DNA from: Rhodococcus sp. G-MC3
GTDB taxonomy: Bacteria; Actinomycetota; Actinomycetes; Mycobacteriales; Mycobacteriaceae
Direction: 5' to 3'
Length of the DNA: 64,000 bases
Assembly (NCBI RefSeq): GCF_030063335.1
Contig: NZ_JASISW010000001.1
Coordinates: 1-64,000, forward strand
Made by a program: the position numbers and the translations under genes. Within the stretch, counting starts at the first letter, position 1. Every line of letters starts with the position of its first letter. This document shows, piece by piece, positions 34,934 to 44,809 of this stretch. The notes beneath the pieces were generated by a model that saw nothing but the letters and a program-made list of their open reading frames with translations, had not been told where the DNA came from and ran no database searches.

Positions 34934-36197
34934 GAGGATCCTCCGGATCGAGCCCGAGCAGCGGGAAGCTGGCGCGCCTGGTTGCGATGATGGCCGAGTC
35001 GACGCGTTCGAGTGCGCGATCGGCAGCCTCCGACGAACCCTGGACGGCACCACCTGGTCCGTCCCAGGCAGGGAAGTCGACGTCGCCGCCGTCGCCCATG
35101 GACTGCGGCAGGTCGATGCTGGGGGCCATCTGACGGACGCGATCGCGCCACGTGTCCGGTAGCGGAGACAGTGGATCGATGTCGCGGCCGAGAGCAGCCG
35201 CGATCAAATAGGTCCATGCGCGGGGCACCACGCGAACGAGTCCATATCCACCTCCCCCTACTGCGAGCCAGCGGCCCTCTGCGTAGGTATCGGCCAGATC
35301 CCGCATGGCGAGGAAAGCTGCGTTCTGGCCGTCCACCGTCAGGGCGAGGTCGGCCAGTGGGTCTTCGCGATGACTGTCCACACCGCACTGGCTGACGATG
35401 ATCTGGGGATGGAACGCTCCGATCGCACCCGGCACGATGGCGTGAAATGCTCGCAACCACAGTCGATCCCCGGTACCGGGGAGCAGTGGAATGTTGATTG
35501 CGCTGCCCTCGGCCGGACCGTTGCCCACTTCGCTCGACCACCCGGTGTTGGGCCACAGCGTCGCCGGGTGCTGATGCAGCGACACGGTGAGAACTCTCGG
35601 GTCGTCGATGAATGCCTGCTGCACGCCATCGCCATGGTGGGCATCGACGTCGATATAGGCGATGCGATCGAATCCGTTGTCCAGAAGCCACGAAATCGCT
35701 ACTGCCGCATCGTTGTAGACACAGAAGCCCGATGCCCAGTCCGGCATTGCATGGTGCATGCCCCCGCCGATGCTGACAGCACGCCGCGCCCTCCCCGACG
35801 CGATCTCCCTGGCCGCGGTGAGCGATCCCCCCGTCAGCATCGCACTCGCCTCGTGCATGTGCCGGAAAACCGGGTTGTCTTCCGAGCCGAGGCCGTGCTC
35901 GACATCGTCGGGGTGGACGATTGCCAGCCCCTTCTCGGGCGCACGTTTGACGGCCTCGATGTACGCCGGGGTATGAATTCTGAGCAGTTCGACATCCGAG
36001 GCTGCAGTCGGCTCGACGAGTTCGACGCCGTCGAGAAGTCCGATCTGCGTGGCCAGCGACATCGTCAGGTCGAGACGAGTCGGATTCATCGGATGGTCGT
36101 CGCTCCATCGATACGCGAGATAGTCGGCGCTCCAGACGACGATGTCGTCGCCGACCACCGAGCTCGTCGACGGCGACTGCATCGCTTGTTCTGCCAT
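34926..36197 (-). CDS. acuC: Acetoin utilisation/histone deacetylase-like protein (AcuC type)
   Basis: A 423-residue class I/II deacetylase-fold protein with the zinc and catalytic signatures AVSIGGGMHHAMPDWASGF, CVYNDAAVAISWLL, IAYIDVDAHHGDGVQ, SQCGVDSHREDPLADLA and LAVGGGGYGL. Homologues remove acetyl groups from lysine, for example from acetyl-CoA synthetase. Its stop overlaps the start of the GNAT/acyl-CoA synthetase gene by 8 bases, so writer and eraser are made from one transcript. ATG 36197 is preferred to an in-frame TTG 9 bases upstream. The promoter lies in the 158-base gap shared with ideR. Confidence 0.93.
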   Translation of the reverse strand: MAEQAMQSPSTSSVVGDDIVVWSADYLAYRWSDDHPMNPTRLDLTMSLATQIGLLDGVELVEPTAASDVELLRIHTPAYIEAVKRAPEKGLAIVHPDDVEHGLGSEDNPVFRHMHEASAMLTGGSLTAAREIASGRARRAVSIGGGMHHAMPDWASGFCVYNDAAVAISWLLDNGFDRIAYIDVDAHHGDGVQQAFIDDPRVLTVSLHQHPATLWPNTGWSSEVGNGPAEGSAINIPLLPGTGDRLWLRAFHAIVPGAIGAFHPQIIVSQCGVDSHREDPLADLALTVDGQNAAFLAMRDLADTYAEGRWLAVGGGGYGLVRVVPRAWTYLIAAALGRDIDPLSPLPDTWRDRVRQMAPSIDLPQSMGDGGDVDFPAWDGPGGAVQGSSEAADRALERVDSAIIATRRASFPLLGLDPEDPRD

Positions 36198-36355
36198 GAG
36201 AGCCAACGCTACTTGTCCCGCCGGGACTGTGCGAGAGCCCTTCGGTGTTGCACTCGGTTACCGGTGGGTAAGGGCAACGGCACGCCTTGGAAGCGACCTG
36301 CAGCGCCAATATGCGCCGATCAACGGTAGAATCGGCGACGACGAAGGGGTTGAGT

Positions 36356-37042
36356 GTGAAGGATCTGGTCGACACCACGGAGATGTATCTCCGGACGATC
36401 TACGATTTGGAAGAAGAGGGCGTCGTGCCGTTGCGGGCACGTATCGCAGAACGACTGGAGCAGAGCGGTCCCACCGTCAGCCAGACAGTCGCCAGAATGG
36501 AACGGGACGGACTGTTGTCGGTTGCAGGCGACCGACATCTGGAGTTGACCGAGAAGGGACGCAGCTTAGCTGTCGCCGTCATGCGTAAGCACCGGTTGGC
36601 AGAGCGTCTGCTCGTCGATGTCATCGGCCTTCGGTGGGAGGATGTTCACGCTGAAGCGTGCCGCTGGGAGCATGTGATGAGCGAGGAAGTGGAACGCCGT
36701 CTCGTGGCTGTCTTGAACAACCCGACGACGTCTCCCTACGGCAACCCGATCCCTGGCTTGGAAGAGCTGGGTCTGGGTCAGCCGGCGCCGGCGCCGGAGG
36801 ATCTCGTCCGGCTCACCGACCTGCCGCACGGCCAGACCACGCACGTCGTGGTTCGGCGACTGGCCGAGCACGTGCAGTCCGATCCCGAGGTTATCTCGCA
36901 ATTGCGTGATGCAGGCGTTGTTCCTGATGCGCGCGTTACAGTCGAGGCGAAGCCTGGGACGGTCACCATCACCGTGCCAGGTCACGGCGGAATCGATATT
37001 TCGGAAGAGATGGCTCACGCCGTTCAGGTAAAGCAGGTCTAG
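36356..37042 (+). CDS. ideR: Iron-dependent transcriptional regulator IdeR
   Basis: A 228-residue DtxR/IdeR protein, equivalent to Rv2711. The N-terminal winged helix (LVDTTEMYLRTIYDLEEEGV, LEQSGPTVSQTVARMERDGL) binds iron boxes; the metal ligands are in MYLRTIYD (Met10 type), MRKHRLAERLL and HAEACRWEHVMSEEVE (Cys102, Glu105, His106 type); the C-terminal SH3-like domain ends EEMAHAVQVKQV. With Fe(II) it represses siderophore genes and activates storage genes. GTG start with GAAGGGG at 36343-36349. Followed by galE, an order also known downstream of dtxR in corynebacteria. Confidence 0.97.
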   Translation: MKDLVDTTEMYLRTIYDLEEEGVVPLRARIAERLEQSGPTVSQTVARMERDGLLSVAGDRHLELTEKGRSLAVAVMRKHRLAERLLVDVIGLRWEDVHAEACRWEHVMSEEVERRLVAVLNNPTTSPYGNPIPGLEELGLGQPAPAPEDLVRLTDLPHGQTTHVVVRRLAEHVQSDPEVISQLRDAGVVPDARVTVEAKPGTVTITVPGHGGIDISEEMAHAVQVKQV

Positions 37043-37113
37043 CAACACCGACGCATCGGGTCGCGGGGCCTGCCCGCCGCCGAGCGGCCCGCACCCGATG
37101 AGGAGATCGACAA

Positions 37114-38094
37114 GTGAAGCTTTTGGTGACCGGCGGTGCCGGGTATGTCGGCAGCGTATGCGCCGCAGTTCTGGCCGAACGTGGCCACGAGGTCGTCGTC
37201 GTCGACAACCTGTCCACCGGCAACCTCGATGCGGTGCCGCCGGCAGCAACGTTCGTCGAGGGCGATATCAAAGATGTCGCGCACTCACTCCTCGACGGTG
37301 GTGGTTTCGACGGCGTCCTGCACTTCGCGGCGCAGTCTCTCGTCGGAGAGTCGGTGGTAGCGCCTGCCAAGTACTGGTCGGGCAACGTCGTCACGACGCT
37401 GTCATTGCTCGATGCGATGCGTGAGTCGGGGACGCCGCGGTTGGTATTCTCTTCCACGGCTGCAACCTACGGCGAGCCCGCCCAGACACCGATCACCGAG
37501 TCGATGCCCACTGCACCCACAAATCCTTACGGCGCAACCAAACTCGCGATCGATCATGCAATCACGTCCTATGCGGCAGCCTACGGCCTCGCCGCGACAA
37601 GCCTCCGCTACTTCAACGTGGCAGGGGCGTACCGTGAATTCGGCGAAAACCGGGTCGTGGAAACACATTTGATCCCGCTGGTGCTGCAGACTGCCCTCGG
37701 TCAGCGGGACAAGATCTCGGTCTTCGGCACGGATTGGCCGACGCCCGACGGCACCGCGGTTCGCGACTACATTCACGTTCTCGATCTGGCCGAGGCCCAC
37801 ATCCTCGCACTGGAATCGTCGGCGGCCGGAGCGCATCGAATCTACAACCTCGGCAGTGGCACAGGTTTCTCCGTCAAGGAGGTCATCGAAGCCTGCACGC
37901 GCGTGACACAATTACCGATCCACATCGAAAATGCACCACGGCGAGCAGGCGATCCCGTAGTACTCATCGCATCGAGTGAACGGGCCGTGGTCGATCTCGG
38001 CTGGACCCCGAAGTTCACGGACCTGGACGTGATCGTCTCGGACGCATGGACTTTCCTCAAAGACCTCGGCGATCGCTCGCACGCCGCGTCCTGA
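37114..38094 (+). CDS. galE: UDP-glucose 4-epimerase
   Basis: A 326-residue extended SDR enzyme interconverting UDP-glucose and UDP-galactose with bound NAD; in this group UDP-galactose feeds arabinogalactan synthesis. Seen: [19 protein letters not shown] (GxxGxxG), [24 protein letters not shown] with the catalytic Ser/Thr, [14 protein letters not shown] (Tyr-x-x-x-Lys), [10 protein letters not shown] and [23 protein letters not shown] start. The 3' end abuts the converging DUF4192 gene with one base between. A perfect hairpin just beyond, inside that gene, probably terminates it. Confidence 0.95.
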   Translation: MKLLVTGGAGYVGSVCAAVLAERGHEVVVVDNLSTGNLDAVPPAATFVEGDIKDVAHSLLDGGGFDGVLHFAAQSLVGESVVAPAKYWSGNVVTTLSLLDAMRESGTPRLVFSSTAATYGEPAQTPITESMPTAPTNPYGATKLAIDHAITSYAAAYGLAATSLRYFNVAGAYREFGENRVVETHLIPLVLQTALGQRDKISVFGTDWPTPDGTAVRDYIHVLDLAEAHILALESSAAGAHRIYNLGSGTGFSVKEVIEACTRVTQLPIHIENAPRRAGDPVVLIASSERAVVDLGWTPKFTDLDVIVSDAWTFLKDLGDRSHAAS

Positions 38095-38095
38095 A

Positions 38096-39238
38096 CTAGT
38101 CGATCCGCGGAGGTAGCCGAACTCCGCAGAGTTCGGCTACCTGATATCCGCTCAGTGCCACCTCTCGAATCATCTCCGGGGGCGCGCCCGCCTGAAGCGA
38201 CCGCTCCAGAAGCTTCGCCAGCGAGTAGTTCGCATCGGCGTCGAGAGCGATGTCGATCGCGACCGACGCCAACGCGCCGTCACCCCGGGCGTAGGCGAAG
38301 AACCCCAGGAGTGTTGCCGGGCAAGCACGCTCGGACGCAGGTAACGTGCGCATCAGAAACATCCACAGCTGCTCGGCGATGTCTGCCATGTCGGTCAGTG
38401 CGATCGCGAGCAGACTGTCCCGCACCATGACGCTCCGCAGCGCCACGCCGAACTGCGCGGCGCGAGCAGGAAGCAGTTCGACGACGGCCGGACGCTCACG
38501 CGAGCGGGATGACCACCATTGAAGTTGCGCGACAACAGCTTCCACTCGAACTCGATCCGATCCAGAGTCCATCTCCGTTGCCACTGCGATGCATCTCTCG
38601 ACATCGCCTGCCAGCTCATCATCGATCGGCTCCATGGCCTGCTCCAGCGCGGAGCGTGACTCATGGACCGTCCGGCCGTCGACCGCATAGGCCAGGGCAA
38701 CCGACGAGATCGAAGGATCGGACAATGCCCCTTGCTGCGGCAGACCGGTCAACGATCGCCACAGCCCGCCGTCGACGATCGCTTGCGTGACGAACACCTG
38801 AGGCAGTCTGGTCCCCACGGCCCGCAGATTCTCGGTCAGTTGGGTTGCGAGGGCGCGGAATCGACGGTCCCCACCGTTGCCCTGCACCGGCGGAACCCAG
38901 CGGTCGTCGACGATCACGCCCAGCGCGGCGTCTTCACCGTTCTGTGCGCACACGGCAGCAAAGCGATCGATCACCTCGGTCATCTCCACCCCGATTGCAG
39001 GACTGAAGATCCGAATTGTGCCGTCGATATCGCCGCTACCGGGCGGCAGAATGAGGTCGTGCCGCATTATCGTGCCGATACTCGGAGTGCCGCTGCCTGT
39101 ACTCCGGATACAGATCAAGATCAGCGATCGATGGGGAGCGAAACCCAGCAGCGCTGGAATCGCAACGAGCAAGTCACCGACGCCGGCGATGCACTCGGTG
39201 CTCGCAGCCGGGGGTCGGTTGTCGGAATGCGTTGTCAT
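38096..39238 (-). CDS. DUF4192 family protein (Rv2712c-like)
   Basis: A 380-residue protein. DUF4192 features: CIAGVGDLLVAIPALLGFAP near the N-terminus, HRSLILICI, GVIVDDRWVPP, WRSLTGLPQQGALSDPSISS and a C-terminal ARGDGALASVAIDIALD. The family is conserved in Actinobacteria and its function is unknown. Starts at 39238 (MTTHSDNRPP) and 39256 (MSTMWFMTTH) are both possible; neither has a good ribosome site. The last codons form a perfect hairpin. Confidence 0.85.
   Translation of the reverse strand: MTTHSDNRPPAASTECIAGVGDLLVAIPALLGFAPHRSLILICIRSTGSGTPSIGTIMRHDLILPPGSGDIDGTIRIFSPAIGVEMTEVIDRFAAVCAQNGEDAALGVIVDDRWVPPVQGNGGDRRFRALATQLTENLRAVGTRLPQVFVTQAIVDGGLWRSLTGLPQQGALSDPSISSVALAYAVDGRTVHESRSALEQAMEPIDDELAGDVERCIAVATEMDSGSDRVRVEAVVAQLQWWSSRSRERPAVVELLPARAAQFGVALRSVMVRDSLLAIALTDMADIAEQLWMFLMRTLPASERACPATLLGFFAYARGDGALASVAIDIALDADANYSLAKLLERSLQAGAPPEMIREVALSGYQVAELCGVRLPPRID
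38111..38142. terminator. Perfect 14-bp hairpin inside the 3' end of the DUF4192 gene
   Basis: aggtagccgaactc (38111-38124) and gagttcggctacct (38129-38142) are exact reverse complements with a 4-base loop (cgca). It lies 17 bases after the galE stop but within the last codons of the converging DUF4192 gene, encoding QVAELCGVRLP. It is the only plausible galE terminator. Confidence 0.7.
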
Positions 39239-39376
39239 GAACCACATCGTGCTCATACCGGTGCACGCGAATAATCCCCGACCAGGGGCAGCAGAAACCC
39301 TGTGGACAACAGTGGAACCTGTGGACAAGCCCCAACGGCGGAGGTCCGCGGCCATCGACGACGTCGGGGGTGTGTG

Positions 39377-40084
39377 CTAGCCCGCCTTCACTTTCTGTAC
39401 GGCAGCGGTGAACAACTCGTCGAGTGTCTCGGCATCGGGGGTGGCAGCGTCGAAAGACATGTGGGTGGCAGCGATCCGAACCCCTCCGACCTGCGCCATC
39501 AGGGTCAACATCGACTGCGTTACGGATTCGGTTCCTGTCCCTGAAGACACTGTCTGGCGTACCGCCAGGGTCTCGTCGGCATCGATAGGCGGTGCAGGAG
39601 TAATAGTGGAGCGGATTTTCGACGTCGCACCCGACTTGGTCGCTTCGACCTCTGCGCATTCAGTCAACTGGTCTTCACGGACCGACAACGGTTCGTCGAC
39701 GGACGTCAGCTCGATCGAAATGGTGGCACGGTTCGCGTTGTCGGTCCCGACGATCAACGCCGCCGAGCCAGGAACGACGTCCTTCGGCTTGCAACCTGCC
39801 GGTGACACCTCGGCACCGGCGGGTATGCCGGTGAGATCAGGCGAGGCCTGCGCGATTGCCTGAGGCGGCAGAACGATTGCGTCGTACTTCCCGGGGAACG
39901 CGGACGGATCGATGAGCAGCGAATCGAGGTCCTCCGAACCGCTCGGAGCAGCCGTCGCGCTACCAGCAGCGGGCTCAGGAGTCCCCTGTACATCGCCGCC
40001 ACTACAGGCCGTCAACGTCAACGCTGCTGCCGCTCCGATCGCGAGAAGAAGAGGTCGACGTCGTGGTTCGGAACGGCGCAGCAC
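39377..40084 (-). CDS. Predicted lipoprotein of unknown function
   Basis: A 235-residue exported protein. GTG 40084, with GGAGG 6 bases away, gives VLRRSEPRRRPLLLAIGAAA followed by the lipobox LTAC (Cys about residue 27), so it should be lipidated and anchored outside the membrane. The mature part starts with a Ser/Ala/Pro linker and contains DPSAFPGKYDAIVLPPQ, GCKPKDVVPGSAAL and a C-terminal half with paired strands, resembling the extracytoplasmic sensor-type domains of mycobacterial lipoproteins. No specific function can be assigned. It lies downstream of the mscR operon but 92 bases away. Confidence 0.7.
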   Translation of the reverse strand: MLRRSEPRRRPLLLAIGAAAALTLTACSGGDVQGTPEPAAGSATAAPSGSEDLDSLLIDPSAFPGKYDAIVLPPQAIAQASPDLTGIPAGAEVSPAGCKPKDVVPGSAALIVGTDNANRATISIELTSVDEPLSVREDQLTECAEVEATKSGATSKIRSTITPAPPIDADETLAVRQTVSSGTGTESVTQSMLTLMAQVGGVRIAATHMSFDAATPDAETLDELFTAAVQKVKAG

Positions 40085-40176
40085 AGGGGTCCTCCAGTTG
40101 ATGATCCGACTGATCGATGTCCGGTTCCACCTTCTCATCGGACTGTGGAACGCGGCGGTAGGCACGCCAGCGACCG

Positions 40177-40803
40177 TCAACTTCCCCGTTTGATCCATTC
40201 TTCGAGGTGCGGGGACTCCCCACCGATGCTGGTGCCATCACCGTGACCGGTGTTGACTCTCGTCTCCGCCGGCAGCACGAACAACCGATCCCGAATCGAC
40301 CCGATGATCGTGGGGAAATCCGAGAACGAACGACCCGTTGCACCCGGCCCACCCGAGAACAAAGTGTCACCGGAAAACAGCTCCCCCGCCTCCGGCACGT
40401 ACAAACACGTCGACCCCGGCGAATGCCCCGGGGTATGCAACGCCACAATTTCGGTGCCCGCAACCGAGATTCGCTGACCGTCTTCGAGCGATCCATGAGA
40501 GACCCCGGGATGGGTCTGCTCCCACAGCATCTCGTCGGCCGGATGCAGAAGCACCGGCGCATCGAGCGCCGACGACAACTCCGGAGCCACCGTGACGTGA
40601 TCGTTGTGACCGTGCGTACACACGATCGCCCTCACCACCCGCCCTCCGACGGCGTCGATAATCGGCCGCGCCTCATGCGCGGCGTCGACGATCACCACCT
40701 CGTTGTCGTCACCGATCAACCAAATGTTGTTCTCGACGTCCCACTCACCACCATCGAGAGCGAACGTTCCCGAAGTAACGACTTTGTCGATACGGATACT
40801 CAC
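40177..40803 (-). CDS. Metallo-beta-lactamase fold hydrolase next to MscR
   Basis: A 208-residue protein with the zinc motif [12 protein letters not shown] (HxHxDH), [34 protein letters not shown] and [13 protein letters not shown], a glyoxalase II-like set. It starts at GTG 40803, overlapping the mscR stop in a GTGA, so it is translationally coupled. In mycobacteria the same two genes are adjacent, and the protein is thought to hydrolyse the thioester formed by the dehydrogenase (S-formylmycothiol) or a related mycothiol thioester. That substrate is inferred. Confidence 0.88.
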   Translation of the reverse strand: MSIRIDKVVTSGTFALDGGEWDVENNIWLIGDDNEVVIVDAAHEARPIIDAVGGRVVRAIVCTHGHNDHVTVAPELSSALDAPVLLHPADEMLWEQTHPGVSHGSLEDGQRISVAGTEIVALHTPGHSPGSTCLYVPEAGELFSGDTLFSGGPGATGRSFSDFPTIIGSIRDRLFVLPAETRVNTGHGDGTSIGGESPHLEEWIKRGS

Positions 40804-41885
40804 AGCTCCACCACCGAACGCAGTACCTTGCCGTCGTGCATCGCGGCGAATGCAGCCTCGACGCCCTCGATGCCGATCCGCTCGGTCACGAACTTCTCGA
40901 GCGGCAACCGGCCCTGCTCGTACAAATCCACCAACAACGGGAAATCCCTCTCCGGCAAACAATCGCCGTACCACGACGACTTCAACGACCCACCACGGGA
41001 GAAGAAATCGATCAACGGCATCTCGAGCATCATCTCCGGCGTCGGGACACCGACCAGAACAACGGTTCCCGCCAGGTCCCGGGCGTAGAACGCCTGCTTC
41101 CACGTCTCCGGACGACCTACCGCATCGATCACCACATCCGCCCCGAAACCACCCGTCAACTCCTGGACGGCTTCCACTGCGTCGACCTCGGAGGCATCGA
41201 CGGTATGTGTCGCTCCGAGATCCTTCGCCCACTCCAACTTCTTGCTGTCGCGATCGACTGCGATGATCGTCGTCGCACCCGCCAGAGCTGCACCCGCGAT
41301 CGCAGCATTGCCGACACCGCCGCACCCGATGACTGCAACCGAATCACCACGCGAAACGTTGCCTGTGTTCATCGCCGCACCAAGACCGGCCATCACACCG
41401 CACCCCAGCAACCCCACCACAGCAGGATCGGACTGCGGGTTCACCTTCGTGCACTGGCCATCGTGGACGAGAGTCTTGTCCGCGAACGCGCCGATACCCA
41501 GGGCGGGCGAAAGTTCGGTGCCGTCTTCGAGAGTCATCTTCTTCGACGCGTTATGAGTATCGAAGCAGTACCAAGGCTTACCCCTCTTGCACGCCCGGCA
41601 CTCCCCGCACACCGCGCGCCAGTTCAGCACCACGAAGTCGCCGACCTCGACGTGCGTGACCGCATCCCCGACCGTCTCCACAGTGCCCGCTGCCTCATGC
41701 CCGAGCAGGAACGGGAACTCGTCGTTGATCCCGCCTTCGCGGTAATGCAGATCGGTATGACACACCCCGCACGCGGCGATCTTCACCACCACATCGTTGG
41801 GACCCGGATCGGGAATGGTGATCGACTCGATCGACACCGGCTCGCCTTTGACCTTGGCAACGACGGCACGCACCTGCTGCGGCAT
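40800..41885 (-). CDS. mscR: S-(hydroxymethyl)mycothiol dehydrogenase
   Basis: A 361-residue zinc alcohol dehydrogenase of the mycothiol-dependent formaldehyde dehydrogenase/nitrosomycothiol reductase type. Catalytic zinc: [14 protein letters not shown] and GHEAAG; structural zinc cysteines: [18 protein letters not shown] loop: [12 protein letters not shown]. It oxidises the formaldehyde-mycothiol adduct to S-formylmycothiol. The best ribosome site (GGAGGAAACA) precedes ATG 41885. It is followed with overlap by the metallo-beta-lactamase gene and is divergent from sthA across 156 bases. The region is inserted relative to the Rv2712c-Rv2713 order, where these two are neighbours. Confidence 0.93.
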   Translation of the reverse strand: MPQQVRAVVAKVKGEPVSIESITIPDPGPNDVVVKIAACGVCHTDLHYREGGINDEFPFLLGHEAAGTVETVGDAVTHVEVGDFVVLNWRAVCGECRACKRGKPWYCFDTHNASKKMTLEDGTELSPALGIGAFADKTLVHDGQCTKVNPQSDPAVVGLLGCGVMAGLGAAMNTGNVSRGDSVAVIGCGGVGNAAIAGAALAGATTIIAVDRDSKKLEWAKDLGATHTVDASEVDAVEAVQELTGGFGADVVIDAVGRPETWKQAFYARDLAGTVVLVGVPTPEMMLEMPLIDFFSRGGSLKSSWYGDCLPERDFPLLVDLYEQGRLPLEKFVTERIGIEGVEAAFAAMHDGKVLRSVVEL

Positions 41886-42041
41886 TGTTTCCTCCACTCG
41901 TATCGACATATTTGTCTTCACACGAGACTTCCACAATCCATGCATCCGTAGTGACATTCGCACGCGAAGCACGGTCGGCTGTTCACGCGGTTGTGACCGG
42001 CGTGGCATACGAACTTCGCGCGGACGGGGTAACTATGAGCC

Positions 42042-43457
42042 ATGTCTGTTGCGATGGAATACGACCTTGTTGTGATCGGGTCCGGCCCTGGCGGCCAGAA
42101 GGCGGCCATCGCGGCTGCGAAGCTGGGTAAACGTGTCGCGATCGTCGAGAAGGGAACGATGCTCGGCGGGGTGTGCGTCAACACCGGGACCATTCCGTCG
42201 AAGACGTTGCGTGAGGCCGTCCTGTACCTGACCGGAATGAATCAGCGCGAGCTGTACGGCGCGAGCTATCGAGTGAAGGCCAACATCACCATTGCCGACC
42301 TGCTCGCCCGAACCACCCATGTGATCGGCAAGGAAATCGAGGTGGTCCGCTCGCAACTGCTCCGCAACCGGATCGAACTCATCACCGGTACCGGTAAGTT
42401 TCTCGACGCGCACACGATCGTCATCGACGACGACCAGCGCGGGGAACAGATCACGGTCAAGGCCAAGAACGTTGTCATCGCGACAGGGACCGCACCTGCA
42501 CGGCCCGCCGATGTCGAATTCGACGACTACCGCGTACTCGATTCCGACGGCATCCTGCATCTGGAGTTCATCCCGGCATCGATGGTGGTCGTGGGTGCGG
42601 GGGTGATTGGTATCGAGTACGCCTCGATGTTCGCCGCTCTGGGGACCAAGGTGACTGTGGTCGAGAAGCGCGAGACCATGCTCGACTTCTGCGACCGCGA
42701 GATCGTCGATTCGCTGCAGTTCCACCTACGAGACCTCGCGGTCACGTTTCGCTTCGGGGAAGCAGTCACCGCGGTGGATATCGGCCCGTCCGGAACCATC
42801 ACCACGCTGGCCAGCGGCAAACGCATTCCCGCGGAGACCGTGATGTACTCGGCGGGAAGGCAAGGTCTGACCGAGTCGTTGGACCTCGATAACGCAGGCC
42901 TCGAAGCCGATGCGCGCGGGCGGATCTTCGTCGACGAGAGCTTCCAGACCAAGGTCGAACACATCTACGCGGTCGGCGACGTCATCGGCTTCCCAGCGCT
43001 CGCCGCGACGTCGATGGACCAGGGTCGCCTGGCGGCCTACCACGCATTCGGCGAGCCGAGCAAAGGACTGACGGACCTGCAGCCGATCGGTATCTATTCG
43101 ATCCCCGAGGTGTCGTACGTCGGAGCGACCGAGGTGGAACTGACCAAGAACTCGATCCCCTACGAGGTCGGTGTATCCCGCTACCGCGAGCTTGCCCGCG
43201 GCCAGATCGCCGGAGACTCGTACGGGATGCTCAAACTCCTGGTCTCGACCGAGGACGCCACCCTCCTGGGCGTCCATATCTTCGGATCGGGTGCTACCGA
43301 TCTCATCCACATCGGGCAGGCTGTAATGGGATGCGGCGGAACCGTCGAATACCTGGTCGATGCCGTATTCAACTATCCGACGCTGTCCGAGGCATACAAG
43401 GTGGCGGCCTTGGACGTCACCAACAAGATTCGGGCATTGAACAGCTTCTCGAACTGA
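42042..43457 (+). CDS. sthA: Si-specific NAD(P)+ transhydrogenase (soluble)
   Basis: A 471-residue flavoprotein equivalent to Rv2713. It balances NADH and NADPH pools in the cytoplasm. FAD loop [19 protein letters not shown]; the disulfide site of related reductases is degenerate, [15 protein letters not shown], with Thr in place of the second Cys, which is diagnostic for the transhydrogenase; NAD loop [20 protein letters not shown]; second FAD site [17 protein letters not shown]; interface [19 protein letters not shown] 42042 or 42054 may be the start; both lack a clear ribosome site. Confidence 0.95.
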   Translation: MSVAMEYDLVVIGSGPGGQKAAIAAAKLGKRVAIVEKGTMLGGVCVNTGTIPSKTLREAVLYLTGMNQRELYGASYRVKANITIADLLARTTHVIGKEIEVVRSQLLRNRIELITGTGKFLDAHTIVIDDDQRGEQITVKAKNVVIATGTAPARPADVEFDDYRVLDSDGILHLEFIPASMVVVGAGVIGIEYASMFAALGTKVTVVEKRETMLDFCDREIVDSLQFHLRDLAVTFRFGEAVTAVDIGPSGTITTLASGKRIPAETVMYSAGRQGLTESLDLDNAGLEADARGRIFVDESFQTKVEHIYAVGDVIGFPALAATSMDQGRLAAYHAFGEPSKGLTDLQPIGIYSIPEVSYVGATEVELTKNSIPYEVGVSRYRELARGQIAGDSYGMLKLLVSTEDATLLGVHIFGSGATDLIHIGQAVMGCGGTVEYLVDAVFNYPTLSEAYKVAALDVTNKIRALNSFSN

Positions 43458-43640
43458 GCGGGAATTAACCCGATGACCGGCGGTGTTGGCTCGTTGTAGG
43501 TATCGAGTTCAGATGAGTCTCGATGCGATCGGCCTTTTCGAGCGCGGGTATTCTGACTGCACGTCGGTTTCGGCTCGGTATCGCACGGTCTCCGCCACCG
43601 GGAATCGGTGCGATGGACGAATCAACGAAAGGGGTCCGGC

Positions 43641-44615
43641 ATGAACGACAAGTCGAGTATGTACGAGCTGGAGTTTCCAGCGCCGCAGATGTCCTCCAGC
43701 GACGGCATCGGCCCCGTACTCGTGCACGGACTCGAAGGCTTCTCCGACGCCGGCCACGCCGTCCGTCTCGCGACGAAACATCTGCGCGAGACGCTGGAGA
43801 CCGAACTGGTGGCGTCGTTCGACGTCGACGAACTGATCGACTACCGGTCCAGGCGCCCGACCATGACGTTCAAGTCGGACCACTTCTCCGACTACGACGC
43901 CCCGGAACTGAACCTCTATGCCGTCAAGGACAACTCCGGCACCCCGTTCCTCCTGCTCGCGGGAATGGAGCCGGATCTACGTTGGGAGAAGTTCAGCACC
44001 GCGGTTCGTCTGCTCGCCGAACAACTCGGAGTGCGCAGGACCATCGGTCTCGGCTCCATACCAATGGCGATTCCGCATACGCGCCCACTTGGTGTGACCG
44101 CGCACTCCTCCAACAAGGAGCTGGTTCCCGAGGATCAGAGTTGGTCCGGCGAACTGCAGGTGCCAGGCAGCGCATCGTCGCTGCTCGAATTGCGGATGGC
44201 GCAGCACGGACACGAGTCGATGGGCTTCTCCGTCCACGTGCCGCACTACCTTGCACAGACCGATTACCCAAGTGCAGCCGAGACCTTGCTCGAGAACGTC
44301 GGTGAAGCAGGCGGACTCGACCTTCCACTCGTCGCGCTCGGCCAAGCTGCGGCCCGCGTCCGCGAGCAGGTCGACGTGCACATCACCGGTAACGAGGAAG
44401 TGCAGTCGGTCGTCCACGCACTCGAACGGCAGTACGACACCTACGTGGCCGCGCAGGAACAACAGTCGACCCTCCTCGCGGGAGACGAAACTCTGCCCAG
44501 CGGGGACGAACTCGGCGCCGAATTCGAGAAGTTCTTGGCGGAGCAAGGCGGCTTCGGAACCGGCGAAGACGGCTCCGATGAAACAGAAACAGAAGATCCC
44601 ACACCGGATCTGTAA
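43641..44615 (+). CDS. PAC2 family protein (Rv2714-like)
   Basis: A 324-residue PAC2-superfamily protein: VLVHGLEGFSDAGHAVRLAT, ASFDVDELIDYRSRRPTMTF, LLLAGMEPDLRWEKFSTAV, GLGSIPMAIPHTRP and VPHYLAQTDYPSAAETLL. PAC2 proteins are related to proteasome assembly chaperones; the crystal structure of Rv2714 is known but its role is not. The C-terminus is acidic. GAAAGGGG at 43627-43634 precedes the ATG. A strong terminator follows. Confidence 0.92.
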   Translation: MNDKSSMYELEFPAPQMSSSDGIGPVLVHGLEGFSDAGHAVRLATKHLRETLETELVASFDVDELIDYRSRRPTMTFKSDHFSDYDAPELNLYAVKDNSGTPFLLLAGMEPDLRWEKFSTAVRLLAEQLGVRRTIGLGSIPMAIPHTRPLGVTAHSSNKELVPEDQSWSGELQVPGSASSLLELRMAQHGHESMGFSVHVPHYLAQTDYPSAAETLLENVGEAGGLDLPLVALGQAAARVREQVDVHITGNEEVQSVVHALERQYDTYVAAQEQQSTLLAGDETLPSGDELGAEFEKFLAEQGGFGTGEDGSDETETEDPTPDL

Positions 44616-44631
44616 CGGCTGTGTACGCGTC

Positions 44632-44669
44632 ACCGGGCGGTTGTGTGAAACTTCACACAACCGCCCGGT
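44632..44669 (+). terminator. Terminator after the PAC2 gene
   Basis: accgggcggttgtgtgaa (44632-44649) and its exact reverse complement (44652-44669) form an 18-base stem with a 2-base tip, followed by TCCTTT, 16 bases after the stop. Confidence 0.92.
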
Positions 44670-44809
44670 TCCTTTAGGGTCCCGCACAGATCTCGCGGCG
44701 ACGAAACAAACCTGTAACTCTGATATCTCGCCGATCGCGCTCAGTCGTGCAAGAGTCAATGATGAACGTCGGATTCAGACGCCCCACGTGTAGGGAACCA
44801 GGAGGCGAT

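Noticed and set aside
36198..36355. IdeR iron box in front of ideR or acuC
   Set aside because: No match resembling TTAGGTTAGGCTAACCTAA was seen in the gap.
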